In this document: positions 34,796 through 43,208 of the stretch, piece by piece
Numbering within the stretch: the stretch's first letter is position 1
Layout of the letters: each line of letters opens with the position of its first letter
Origin: Kribbibacterium absianum
GTDB lineage: Bacteria > Actinomycetota > Coriobacteriia > Coriobacteriales > Atopobiaceae
Assembly (NCBI RefSeq): GCF_030067705.1
Contig: NZ_JASJEX010000001.1
Location: 62,001 to 126,000, forward strand
Length of the DNA: 64,000 bases
Direction of reading: 5' to 3'
The notes under the pieces: model-generated
Told to the model about the DNA's origin: nothing
Databases searched by the model: none
What the model saw: only the letters and a program-made list of their open reading frames with translations
Program-made: the position numbers and the translations under genes

Positions 34796-34990
34796 ATGGC
34801 CGCCGACCCCACGTACACCGAGAAGACGAACCGAGAGCTGGAGGATCTGCCCGAGGAGGTCGAGGCCGAGAAGAAGGCCAACGAGATGCCCGAGGGCGAG
34901 AAGCACGTGGACCGGTCCGTCATGAAGGTGTGTCTGCTGATTGCGGCGGCGGCGATTGTTGTTTTGATGTGCGCCGCCGTCTTCGCGTGA
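34796..34990 (+). CDS. Small C-terminally anchored membrane protein (64 aa)
   Basis: 64 residues: a very acidic, charged N-terminal half (NRELEDLPEEVEAEKKANEM) and one membrane helix at the C-terminus (VCLLIAAAAIVVLMCAAVFA). Tail-anchored, facing the cytoplasm. No family recognised. A TTGACA hexamer lies at 34749 and GAGAGGAG before the ATG; a 26-bp palindrome follows the stop. Confidence 0.6.
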   Translation: MAADPTYTEKTNRELEDLPEEVEAEKKANEMPEGEKHVDRSVMKVCLLIAAAAIVVLMCAAVFA

Positions 34991-35001
34991 GGCAAGAAGG
35001 C

Positions 35002-35027
35002 GCCCTCGCACGGCGCCGTGCGAGGGC
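35002..35027. terminator. Bidirectional palindromic terminator
   Basis: A perfect 26-bp palindrome (GCCCTCGCACGGC and its complement) between the convergent 64-aa gene and metY. Confidence 0.7.
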
Positions 35028-35036
35028 CGCGCACCT

Positions 35037-36335
35037 CTATGCGCGTGACGCTTCCACTGCCGCGAAGCCTCGCTCGAGGTCGGCGATGATGTCGTCGACG
35101 TGCTCCGTGCCGATGGAGAGCCGCACGGTCTGCGGCCGGATGCCGGCGGCGAGCAGCTCGTCCTCCGACAGCTGGCTGTGGGTGGTGCTCGCTGGGTGAA
35201 TCACGAGGCTCTTGACGTCCGCCACGTTCGCGAGCAGCGAGAACAGCTCGAGGCTCTCGGTGAACAGCCGCGCCTCGTCGGCCGAGCCGTCGATGTCGAA
35301 CGTGAAGATGCTGGCCCCGCCGTTGGGATAGAACCGCCGGTACAGCTCGCCCTCGCGACCTTCGGCCAGGGACGGATGGTCGACGCGGCCCACGAGCGGG
35401 TGCCGGCTCAGGAAGCCCACCACCGCGAGCGCGTTCTCCACCTGGCGCTCCACGCGCAGGGACAGCGTCTCGGTGCCGAGCAGCAGGAGGAACGCGTCGA
35501 ACGGCGAGAGGCACGCGCCCTGGTCGCGCAGAAGCGTCGCGCGGGCCTTGAGCGCGTAGGCCGCGTTCCCGCCCGCGTCCGAGAAGACCAGCCCGTGATA
35601 GCTGGGGTTGGGCTGTGAGAGGCCGGGGAACGCGTCGGACGCGGCTCAGTCGAACGTGCCGCCGTCCACGAGCACGCCGCCCATGGCCGCCCCATGGCCG
35701 CCAAGGAACTTCGTGGCGGAGTGCACCACGACGTCCGCGCCGTGCTCGAGAGGCCGGAAGAGCGCCGGTGTGGAGAACGTCGCGTCCACAATCAGCGGCA
35801 GGCCGTGACGGTGTGCGATGGCGGACCAGGACTCGATGTCGAGCACCTCGGATCCGGGGTTGCCGAGGGTCTCGGCGTACAGCAGCTTGGTCTCGGGACG
35901 GATGGCCGCCTCCACCGCCTCGAGGTCGGTCTGGTCCACGAAGGTGGTCTCGATGCCGAGGTCGCGCAGCGTGTGCGAGAAGAGGTTCGCGGTCCCGCCG
36001 TAGAGGTTGGTGGAGGCCACGACGTGGTCGCCGGCGCCCGCGACGTTCTCGATGGCCGCCGTGATCGCGGCGGAGCCGGACGAGAAGGCCACGGCCGCGG
36101 TGCCCCCTTCCAGCGCCGCGACGCGGTTCTCGAACGCGGCCACCGTCGGGTTGGTCAGGCGCGAGTAGATGTTGCCGGCCTCGGCGAGCCCGAAACGCGC
36201 GGCGGCAGACTCGCTGGTGGGGAAGACGTAGCTGGTGGTGGCGTAGATGGGCACGGCGCGGGCGCCCGTGGACAGGTCCGGGTGCTCCTGGCCGGCGTGG
36301 ACCTGAATGGTCTCGATGTGCGTGCTCTGGCTCAT
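35037..36335 (-). pseudogene. metY: O-acetylhomoserine sulfhydrylase, interrupted by one TGA
   Basis: PLP enzyme of the Cys/Met metabolism family that makes homocysteine from O-acetylhomoserine and sulfide. The product (432 codons) reads through normally: [20 protein letters not shown] at the N-terminus, [12 protein letters not shown], Schiff-base Lys in [11 protein letters not shown] near residue 208, and a C-terminal IHPASTTHSQLSEDELLAAG. But codon 230 is TGA (35648-35646) where the family has a conserved Trp (FDW). Both halves are in the same frame, so a single TGG-to-TGA change, a sequencing error or programmed read-through explains it. TGA is a normal stop elsewhere here. Confidence 0.75.
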
Positions 36336-36402
36336 GGGGTGCTCCTTCTTGGTTTGACGCGTTCAAACAAACGGGGAGTCCCGGGAGCCTCAGGAGGTGC
36401 GG

Positions 36403-36480
36403 CTACGCGCAGGAGCGCCGCGACCGAGGGTCCCGGGAGCAGGGCATTCGCATCGACATCGCGTTCGTCGTGGCGGCCAT
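36403..36480 (-). CDS. Met-rich leader peptide upstream of metY
   Basis: A 25-residue ORF starting MAATTNAMSMRMPC with four methionines in the first 12 residues and two cysteines, ending RSCA and TAG. A perfect-looking RBS (GAGAGGAG) stands five bases before the ATG at 36480. It ends 67 bases before the metY ATG. Two copies of TCCCGGGA (in the Met/Cys region and downstream of the stop) could pair in alternative ways, and GTTTGA/TCAAAC flank an ACGCG loop just before the metY RBS. This layout fits translation-dependent attenuation sensing methionine or cysteine supply. Confidence 0.5.
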   Translation of the reverse strand: MAATTNAMSMRMPCSRDPRSRRSCA

Positions 36481-37115
36481 GGCTGCTCCTCTCGGTCTCG
36501 TGCGCGGGCGGGGTGCCATAAGGGATACCCCCGCCGGTAAACACCTAGCAGTGCGGTAGGAATTATCGAAACCGAGAAGAAACGCGCGCCCTCCTCTAAA
36601 ACCGACGTAGATGAATCGCCGCGCGCGGAGGAGCCATGGCCGAGTCCCACCGCCGGGTGGCAAGCGGGGCGGGCACGCAGCACTGCGGACGTGGCGCGGG
36701 GCACATGCGGGCCCGGACTGAAGGGCCTCAGGCATGTCGCAGGATTGCAGGTCTGAGTGACGCTCAGATTGCGGATCTGGATTCGTGCGAGGCAGAAACT
36801 GCGATGCGGACGTTCAGATGGCGGTTTTCCCTGCTGCCGAATCGAGAAATGCGATCTGGCTCGGATGTGCAATGTGAGGCCGACCGGGGGCGCACGGTCC
36901 TCACGGGTGCCCATCGGTTCACCTTGTCCGCCCACAGCTGGTCATCTTTGCCAGCTCTAGCTGCACAAACGACCGCCCACGCGCTTTTCCCTGTGGATTT
37001 GTCTTCCCGCCCCCGGCGTCCCCATAACAAAGGCGATAATCGCTCGTAGGTATGGAAACGGGCGCCGGCGCCGTGCCGCCGTCCGCAGGAGAGGCGAACT
37101 AACGGAGGTTCCAGC
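36481..37115. other. Long intergenic region metY leader - fba
   Basis: Minus strand, near the metY leader: a GATAAT-like hexamer (about 36562) and a hairpin with GGCGGGG/CCCCGCC arms (36505-36535). Plus strand: a GGAGGAG-ATG at 36636 opens a 137-codon frame to 37049, but its codon use degrades after about 35 codons and it overlaps the fba -10; I do not accept it as a gene. Around 36730-36870 there are degenerate inverted motifs (TCTGAG/CTCAGA, ATCTG/CAGAT) and lower GC. GATAAT at 37035-37040 is a likely fba -10 box. Confidence 0.4.
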
Positions 37116-37988
37116 ATGCTCGTCAACGCCAAGCAGATGCTCGACCTGGCCGAGGCCGGCCACTACGCGGTGGGCGCGTTCAACACCAACGACCTCGAGT
37201 GGTGCCACGCGATCATGAACGCCGCCGAGGAGACCCAGTCCCCGGTCATCATCCAGTGCTCCATGAGCGCGGCCAAGTACCAGACCGGCTACAAGACCGT
37301 CTCCAAGCTCGTGCACGCGATGTACGACGCCCTCGACCTCACGGTGCCCGTCGCCCTGCACCTGGACCACGGCACCTATGACGCCTGCCTCGAGTGCATC
37401 GACGCCGGCTTCACCTCCGTGATGTACGACGGCTCCCACGAGGAGTCCTTCGACGTCAACATGAAGAACACCGCCGAGCTCGTGAAGATCTGCCACGCCA
37501 AGGGCATCTCCATCGAGGCCGAGGTGGGCGGCATCGGCGGCGTCGAGGACGGCGTCGTGGGCAAGGGCGAGCTGGCCGACCCGGACCAGTGCGCCGCCAT
37601 CGCCGACCTGGGCGTCGACATGCTCGCCTGCGGCATCGGCAACATCCACGGCCTCTATCCGGACAACTGGGAGGGCCTGGATTTCGGCGTCCTCGCCGCC
37701 ATCAAGGCCAAGACCGGCGCCATGCCGCTCGTCCTCCACGGCGGCACCGGCATCCCGGCGGACCAGATCGCCAAGGCCATCCAGAACGGCATCGCGAAAA
37801 TCAACGTGAACACCGAGCTCCAGGTGGCCTTCTCGGACGCCACCTGCGAGTACGTCGAGTCCGGCGCCGCCAAGAAGGGCAAGGGCTACGACCCGCGCAA
37901 GTTCCTGGCCCCGGGCGCTGCGGCCATCCAGGCGAAGACCGAGGAGAAGATCCGCGAGTTCGGGAGCGCCGGCCGCGGCTGGAACTAA
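37116..37988 (+). CDS. fba: Class II fructose-1,6-bisphosphate aldolase
   Basis: Zinc-dependent aldolase of glycolysis/gluconeogenesis. 290 residues. Visible: AGHYAVGAFNTNDLEW, the zinc and base region VALHLDHGT near residue 86, VMYDGSHE near 108, IEAEVGGIGG near 137, the GNIHGLY zinc His near 178 and LVLHGGTGIP near 208. Class II, short type B. GGAGG precedes the ATG. It is followed by one of the strongest terminators in the window. Confidence 0.96.
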   Translation: MLVNAKQMLDLAEAGHYAVGAFNTNDLEWCHAIMNAAEETQSPVIIQCSMSAAKYQTGYKTVSKLVHAMYDALDLTVPVALHLDHGTYDACLECIDAGFTSVMYDGSHEESFDVNMKNTAELVKICHAKGISIEAEVGGIGGVEDGVVGKGELADPDQCAAIADLGVDMLACGIGNIHGLYPDNWEGLDFGVLAAIKAKTGAMPLVLHGGTGIPADQIAKAIQNGIAKINVNTELQVAFSDATCEYVESGAAKKGKGYDPRKFLAPGAAAIQAKTEEKIREFGSAGRGWN

Positions 37989-38017
37989 CGGCTCAACCGT
38001 TCGCATGGCGGACGATC

Positions 38018-38054
38018 GGGGGCTTGGGCCGGCTGGCCCGGGCTCCCTTTTTTG
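38018..38054 (+). terminator. Strong rho-independent terminator of fba
   Basis: GGGCTTGGGCC pairs with GGCCCGGGCTCCC across a GGCT loop, followed by TTTTTT. Confidence 0.9.
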
Positions 38055-38221
38055 AGGATTGTGGAGAACCTCTCATTGAAGGGACAGCAGCTGCGCAGCG
38101 GGTTCTGCCGGTATGTGAAGGAGGGAGTTGCCTGAAACGCTGCTGGGGGCACGTTGCTACCATTCTCAGGGGCTTCGGCGCGCGTCGAAGCCGGACCGTG
38201 CACCCAACCACGAGAGGTCCT

Positions 38222-39487
38222 ATGAGTAAGCGATTCAAGGCCCCTGCGGCGCTCGCGCTGGTCGGGGCGTTCCTGTGCGCTGTCGCCTTCGGTGCGCCGA
38301 CGCCGGCCGTCGCGGACACGGCGGCACAGCTGCAGGCCAAGCTCGACACGGCGCAGAACAAGCTCGACTCCCTCTACGAGCAGGCCGAGCAGATCTCCGA
38401 GCAGCTCAACGGCACGAAGGTGCAGCTGCAGGAGACCAACGCGAAGATCGACCAGGCGAACTCCGACATCGCCCAGACCGAGAAGGACATCGAGGCCAAG
38501 AAGGCGGAGCTGGCCGAGCGCCAGTCGCACCTCTCGGCCAAGGTGGCCCAGGACTACAAGAACGGCACGGTGTCGTTCCTCTCGATCGTCCTCAACGCCA
38601 CCTCCTTTGACGACTTCGTGAGTCGCATCCACTATGCGGACAAGGTGTCCGAGAAGCAGGCGTCCGACATCGACGCCACCAAGCAGCTGCAGGCGGAGCT
38701 CAACGACAAGAGCATCGAGCTCACGGCTCAGAAACAGCAGTTGGAGCAGCAGAAGGCGCAGCAGGAGCAGCTCCAGGCGGACCAGGAGTCGCAGCAGGCG
38801 CAGCTCGACGCCCAGGTCTCCGAGACACAGTCCTACGTGAACGGCCTCGACCAGGAGGTCAAGGACAAGCTCGCCGAGGAGCAGGAGGCCGCCCGGGCGC
38901 AGCAGGAGGCCGAGGCCAACGCCGCCCGCGAGGCAGCGAACGCCGCGCTGGCGAGCAGCTCGTCGGGCTCCAGCGGCGGTTCTTCCGGCTCCTCCAGCTC
39001 GGGGAACGGCTCTTCGACCGCGCCCTCCGGCTCGACTGGCTCCCGTCCTGCCGCAGGCTCCACGCCTTCGGGCTCCAACCCTGGCTCCGGGTTGAGGCCT
39101 TCCGGTTCGGGCGGGTCGTCGTCGAGCGTGGCCGGCAGCACGGCCCAGCGTCAGGCGGTCATCGACGCCGCCTGGTCCATGGTCGGCGGCTCCTATATCT
39201 ACGGCGCCTACGACCCGGCCAACCGCACCTTCGACTGCTCGGGCCTCACGATGTACTGCTTCTCGAAGGCGGGCATCTCGCTCCCGCACCAGTCCGAGGC
39301 GCAGAAGGGCTACATCAGGAACTTCGTGCCCCTGTCGCAGCTCCAGCCTGGCGACCTCGTGTGGAAGAGCGGCCACGTGGGCATCTACGTGGGCAACGGC
39401 CAGATGATCCACGCGTCCAACCCCACCAGGGGCATCATCGTCGGCCCGATGACGTGGGGCATGGTCGGCGGCGGCTGGCCGGCGTAA
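38222..39487 (+). CDS. Secreted NlpC/P60 peptidoglycan hydrolase with coiled coil (copy 1)
   Basis: 421 residues: signal peptide (1-31, cleavage after AVA), long coiled coil (33-245) of the CwlO/PcsB type, a Ser/Gly/Pro-rich linker (247-300), and a C-terminal NlpC/P60 domain with catalytic Cys339 in TFDCSGLTMYCF, His385 in KSGHVGIYV and a third polar residue in MIHASN. Probably a D,L-endopeptidase for daughter-cell separation, held inactive by its coiled coil. It starts at ATG 38222 after GAGAGG. A paralogue follows. Confidence 0.92.
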   Translation: MSKRFKAPAALALVGAFLCAVAFGAPTPAVADTAAQLQAKLDTAQNKLDSLYEQAEQISEQLNGTKVQLQETNAKIDQANSDIAQTEKDIEAKKAELAERQSHLSAKVAQDYKNGTVSFLSIVLNATSFDDFVSRIHYADKVSEKQASDIDATKQLQAELNDKSIELTAQKQQLEQQKAQQEQLQADQESQQAQLDAQVSETQSYVNGLDQEVKDKLAEEQEAARAQQEAEANAAREAANAALASSSSGSSGGSSGSSSSGNGSSTAPSGSTGSRPAAGSTPSGSNPGSGLRPSGSGGSSSSVAGSTAQRQAVIDAAWSMVGGSYIYGAYDPANRTFDCSGLTMYCFSKAGISLPHQSEAQKGYIRNFVPLSQLQPGDLVWKSGHVGIYVGNGQMIHASNPTRGIIVGPMTWGMVGGGWPA

Positions 39488-39519
39488 CCGGCTGCGGTCA
39501 CGCGCTACAGAACGTCTGC

Positions 39520-39551
39520 GAGGGCGGTCGCTTCGGCGGCCGCCCTCTTTT
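39520..39551 (+). terminator. Terminator between the NlpC/P60 genes
   Basis: GAGGGCGG / CCGCCCTC stem with an inner TCGC-TTCG-GCGG turn, followed by TTTT. The same core (GGGCGGTCGCTTCGGCGGCC) is used at 51564. Confidence 0.85.
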
Positions 39552-39665
39552 GTCGACCGTTGCGCGTCCGACGAAAAGCGAGGGACTTCCGGCGCCTACG
39601 TGGGCACAGGTGGTTACCATGGTGCCTATCCGGACTCAAAGGCACGTGAACATCGGGGGTACTCA

Positions 39666-40970
39666 GTGAAGAAGCCTCTCCGCACGCTGTTCCTGGCGGT
39701 CGTCGCCATCCTTCTGGGAGGCGCCCTTCTTGGCGCGCCTCGAATCGCCCTGGCCGACACCTCCACCGAGCTCCAGGGCAAGCTTGCCAGCGCCCGGGCA
39801 CAGCTCGACGAGCTGTACGGCCAGGCGGAGCAGATCTCCGAGCAGCTCAACGGCACCAAGGTGCAGCTGGACGAGACCACCGGGCTCGTCGAGCAGGCGG
39901 AGGCGTCCATCGCGCAGACCGAGCGCCAGATTGCCGAGAAGCAGGCGGAGCTGGCCGAGCGCCAGCAAAGCCTCGCCGCCATGGCCCGGGTGGACTACAA
40001 GAACGGCAGCGTGTCGGTGCTGTCGGTCCTGCTCAACGCCAACAGCTTCGAGGACCTGTGGGAGCGCGTGTACTACGCCGACAAGGTCTCGGAGCAGCGT
40101 GCCGGCCAGATCGCCGCGACCAAGCAGCTCAAGGCGGAGCTCAACGATAAGAACATCGAACTCACCGGGCAGAAGCAGCAGCTCGAGACCCAGCGTGCGC
40201 ACCAGGAGTCCCTGCTTGCCGAGCAAGAGGCGCAGCAGGCCTCGCTCGATGCGCAGGTGGCGGAGGCCGAGTCCTACGTGAACGGCTTGGACCAAGAGGT
40301 CCAGCAGAAGCTCGCCGAGGAGGCGGCCGCCGAGAAGGCAGCGCAGGAAAAGGCCGCACAGGAAGAGGCGGCGCGCCAGGCTGCCGAGGAACGGGCCGCT
40401 GAGAGCGCGACGACGCAAGGCGGCCAGTCCGCAGGGTCGGCGACCAACCCTGCGGGCGCTTCAGAGTCGCGCCCGAGCTCCGGCTCGAACCCCACGAACG
40501 AGAGCGCGGGCGGGAGCGCGAACACGACCCCGAAGCCGAACCCGAGCACGCCCGCCACGCCGACGGGCACCACCAAGCCGAGCGGTGGCTCCTCACAGGG
40601 AACGACAACGCCCACCTCGGGCGGTACGAGCGCCCAGCGGTCCGCTGTCGTGGCCGCAGCGTACGACATGCTCGGCGGATCCTACGTGTACGGGGCTTAC
40701 AACCCGGCGAGCCGCACCTTCGACTGCTCGGGCCTCACGATGTACTGCTTCGCGCGAGCGGGCGTCTCGCTGAGCCACTACAGCGAGAGCCAGAGGGGCG
40801 CCATCGCGAACTTCAAGCCCGTCTCCCAGCTGCAGAGGGGCGACCTCGTGTGGAAGAGCGGCCACGTGGGGGTCTATGTGGGCGGCATGATGATCCACGC
40901 CTCGACGCCGAGCAAGGGCATCGTCCTCAGTAGCTGCGGCTACATGTCGGGCGGCGGCTGGCCTGCCTGA
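39666..40970 (+). CDS. Secreted NlpC/P60 peptidoglycan hydrolase with coiled coil (copy 2)
   Basis: 434 residues, a tandem paralogue of the preceding gene: signal peptide (KKPLRTLFLAVVAILLGGAL), coiled coil (36-250), a Thr/Pro/Ser/Asn linker in place of the Ser/Gly linker, and an NlpC/P60 domain with Cys354 in TFDCSGLTMYCF and His400 in KSGHVGVYV. Start GTG 39666. Coiled coil and catalytic domain are highly similar to copy 1, while the linkers have diverged. Each copy has GGGCAC upstream of a TACCAT hexamer, 55-75 bases before its start, possibly a shared promoter element. Confidence 0.9.
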   Translation: MKKPLRTLFLAVVAILLGGALLGAPRIALADTSTELQGKLASARAQLDELYGQAEQISEQLNGTKVQLDETTGLVEQAEASIAQTERQIAEKQAELAERQQSLAAMARVDYKNGSVSVLSVLLNANSFEDLWERVYYADKVSEQRAGQIAATKQLKAELNDKNIELTGQKQQLETQRAHQESLLAEQEAQQASLDAQVAEAESYVNGLDQEVQQKLAEEAAAEKAAQEKAAQEEAARQAAEERAAESATTQGGQSAGSATNPAGASESRPSSGSNPTNESAGGSANTTPKPNPSTPATPTGTTKPSGGSSQGTTTPTSGGTSAQRSAVVAAAYDMLGGSYVYGAYNPASRTFDCSGLTMYCFARAGVSLSHYSESQRGAIANFKPVSQLQRGDLVWKSGHVGVYVGGMMIHASTPSKGIVLSSCGYMSGGGWPA

Positions 40971-40987
40971 CGCGGAGGCAGAATAGG

Positions 40988-41016
40988 GCGGCACAGGGAC
41001 GCGACCCCGTGCCGCC
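40988..41016. terminator. Hairpin between convergent NlpC/P60 and rrf2 genes
   Basis: GGCGGCAC / GTGCCGCC with an inner GGG/CCC; no T run. Likely a bidirectional terminator. Confidence 0.55.
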
Positions 41017-41023
41017 AGCGCAG

Positions 41024-41470
41024 TCAGACGCCGCAGCCCCCGTCGATGTCCGCGGCGGTCGTGCCGTCCAAGAGGTCGGCCAGCGTCTTCGAGTCCAGGT
41101 AGTTCGCCGTCACCTGCCCCAGCTCCTGCCACATCGGCAGCGTCGGGCAGCTCTCGGCGCGCGGGCAGAGCGCCCCGGTCGAGCAGTCCAGGCACGCGAC
41201 CGGGGCCAGCGAGCCGTTCTCGGCCGCGCGCAGGATCGCGCCCACGGTGTAGTCGGCCGGGTCGTGCGCCAGTTGGTAGCCGCCGCCCTTGCCCCGCTGG
41301 CTCGTCACGAGCCGCGCTTTGAGCAGCGAGCTCATCACCTGCTCCAGGTACTTGCGGCTGATGCCCTGGCGCTTGGCCACGTCCCCGAGCGACACCCAGC
41401 CCTCGTGGCACCCGAGGTCGATCATCACCCGCAGCGCGTAGCGGCCCTTGGTGGAAATCGTGCCGGACAT
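41024..41470 (-). CDS. Rrf2/IscR-type regulator of the suf operon
   Basis: 148 residues. Winged helix (1-80; VSLGDVAKRQGISRKYLEQV is the recognition region) and a C-terminal cysteine cluster (Cys93, Cys96, Cys102, Cys108) expected to hold an iron-sulfur cluster. It would couple suf expression to cluster status. It is the last gene of the suf operon, six bases after sufU; in many bacteria it is the first. A candidate operator lies in the sufC promoter. Confidence 0.85.
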   Translation of the reverse strand: MSGTISTKGRYALRVMIDLGCHEGWVSLGDVAKRQGISRKYLEQVMSSLLKARLVTSQRGKGGGYQLAHDPADYTVGAILRAAENGSLAPVACLDCSTGALCPRAESCPTLPMWQELGQVTANYLDSKTLADLLDGTTAADIDGGCGV

Positions 41471-41476
41471 CGCGCC

Positions 41477-41935
41477 TCAGCCCTCTTCCGTGGTGGTGGG
41501 GTCGCTCGCGCCGTTGAGCATCTCCTCCATCGTGCGCCAGGCCAGCTCGGCGCACTTCACGCGGGCCGGCATGTGGGAGATGGAGGAGAGGCACGCGGCC
41601 TCGTCGAGGTCCTCCAGCTGCTCGGCCGTGAGCTCCTCGCCGCGCACGAGCTTGCCGAAGCTCTCGGCCAGCTCTCTCGCCTCGTCCGCTGTGGCACCGA
41701 TGAGCAGGTCGCTCATCATGTCCGCGCTCGCCTTGGACACGGCACAGCCGGCCCCCGTCCAGGACGCGTCCGCGATGGTGCCGTCGTCGGCCAGCTTGAG
41801 GTGGAGCGTCAGGTCGTCGCCGCAGCTCGGGTTGATGCCCTCGTGGACGTGCGTCGCGTCCTCCATCTCGTAGTTGTAGTCGGGATGGTTGCAGTGCTCG
41901 AGCAGCGCGGGCGTGTACAGGTCAGCAGCTCCCAT
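41477..41935 (-). CDS. sufU: SufU sulfur-transfer/scaffold protein
   Basis: 152 residues, IscU-like fold. Cys38 in NPSCGDD, Cys64 in GAGCAVSKASADM and Cys128 in RVKCAELAW form the zinc/cluster ligand set. SufU accepts persulfide from SufS. Its ATG lies 14 bases inside sufS, so the two are translationally coupled. Confidence 0.92.
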   Translation of the reverse strand: MGAADLYTPALLEHCNHPDYNYEMEDATHVHEGINPSCGDDLTLHLKLADDGTIADASWTGAGCAVSKASADMMSDLLIGATADEARELAESFGKLVRGEELTAEQLEDLDEAACLSSISHMPARVKCAELAWRTMEEMLNGASDPTTTEEG

Positions 41936-43208
41936 GGAAGATCCCTCTCACGAACTCGATGCCGTCCACCAGCTGGTCGATGTCGGAACGGTCGTTGTAG
42001 AACGCGACGGACGCCCGGTTGGTGCTGTCGCAGCCCAGGTAGGTGAGCAGCGGCTGCGCGCAGTGGTGGCCGGCGCGAATGCAGACGTCCTTGGAGTCCA
42101 GGAGGCTCGCGACGTCGTGCGGGTGCACGCCCTCCAGGTTGAACGCGACCACGCCGTGGCGCTTCGTGGCGTCGGTGGGGCCGTACACCGTGACGCCGGG
42201 AATCGCGCGGAGGCGGGCGTCCAGCTCCGCGACGAGCGCGTCCTCGCGGGCCTCGATCGCGTCGAGGCCCACCTCGTCGACGTAGTCCAGCGCCACGGCC
42301 GTCGCGGCGATGCCGGCGGCGTCCTGGGTGCCGGCCTCGAACTTCTCGGGCACCGGCGCCCAGACGGCCTCGGTCTCGGTGACGGAGTCGATCATCTCGC
42401 CGCCGGTCAGGAACGGCGGCATCTTCTCGAGCAGGGCCATCTTGCCCCAGAGCACACCGATGCCGAGGGGCCCGAAGACCTTGTGCGCCGAGAAGGCGAG
42501 GAGGTCGCAGCCCAGCTCCTTGACGTCGATCTTGATGTGCGGGGCGGACTGCGCGGCGTCCACGACGCACACGGCGCCCATCTCGTGGGCACGGTCCGCG
42601 ATGGCGTGCACCGGGTTCTCGACGCCGAGCACGTTGGACACATGGGCGATGGAGACGATCCTCGTCTTCGGGCCGATCTTGGCCTCGATCTCCTCCGGGG
42701 TCAGCAGCCCCTCGTCGTTGGGATAGAGGTAGACGAGCTCCGCGCCCTTCTCGGCGCAGACCTGCTGCCAGGGAATCAGGTTCGAGTGGTGCTCCATCAC
42801 GGAGATGACCACCTGGTCGCCGGGCTTCAACAGCAGGTCGCCGAGCGATCGTGCGGCCAGGTTGAGCGACTCGCTCGTGTTGCGCGTGAAGATGACCTCG
42901 CGGGGGTCGTCGGCGCCGATGAACCGCGCCACTGTCGCGCGGGCCTCGTTGATCTCCTCGGTGGCCTCGATCGAGAGGCCGTAGAGACCACGGAGCGGGT
43001 TCGCGTTCATCGTCTCGTAGAACACCTTCTGCGCCTCGAGCACGCACTCGGGACGCTGCGCCGTGGCGGCGGAGTCGAGGAACGCGAGGCCCGGGCTGTT
43101 GGCCAAAAGCGGGAAGTCCGCCCGGTAGGGGTTCTCGTCGATGTTCGCGGCGACCGCGGGGTCGAGCCCCGGCGCCACGGTCAGAGGGCCGTCGAATAGC
43201 TTGCTCAC
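41922..43208 (-). CDS. sufS: Cysteine desulfurase SufS
   Basis: 428 residues, PLP fold type I group II. Features: DSAATAQRP, MEHHSNLIPWQ with the PLP-stacking His near residue 143, Schiff-base Lys in FSAHKVFGPLG near 246, and catalytic Cys in RAGHHCAQP near 385. It frees sulfur from cysteine for cluster assembly. Start is GTG 43208, after AGGAGG; its first codon overlaps the sufD stop (GTGA). Confidence 0.95.
   Translation of the reverse strand: MSKLFDGPLTVAPGLDPAVAANIDENPYRADFPLLANSPGLAFLDSAATAQRPECVLEAQKVFYETMNANPLRGLYGLSIEATEEINEARATVARFIGADDPREVIFTRNTSESLNLAARSLGDLLLKPGDQVVISVMEHHSNLIPWQQVCAEKGAELVYLYPNDEGLLTPEEIEAKIGPKTRIVSIAHVSNVLGVENPVHAIADRAHEMGAVCVVDAAQSAPHIKIDVKELGCDLLAFSAHKVFGPLGIGVLWGKMALLEKMPPFLTGGEMIDSVTETEAVWAPVPEKFEAGTQDAAGIAATAVALDYVDEVGLDAIEAREDALVAELDARLRAIPGVTVYGPTDATKRHGVVAFNLEGVHPHDVASLLDSKDVCIRAGHHCAQPLLTYLGCDSTNRASVAFYNDRSDIDQLVDGIEFVRGIFHGSC

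Noticed and set aside
35646-35648. TGA recoded as Trp or selenocysteine
   Set aside because: TGA ends many genes in the window (hisS, gatC, gatA, gph), no SECIS-like need for Sec at a Trp site; a simple mutation or error is more likely.
36481-36600. SAM riboswitch before metY
   Set aside because: The conserved SAM-I/SAM-II sequence blocks are absent; only a leader ORF and simple hairpins are visible.
36636-37049. 137-codon ORF with a good RBS between metY leader and fba
   Set aside because: Codon use deteriorates after about 35 codons, no recognisable protein, overlaps the fba -10 box. Possibly an expired or leader-type ORF.
37394-38221. Long frame fusing fba region to the NlpC/P60 gene
   Set aside because: The part before 38222 is out of frame with fba and crosses the fba terminator; the real start is ATG 38222 with RBS.
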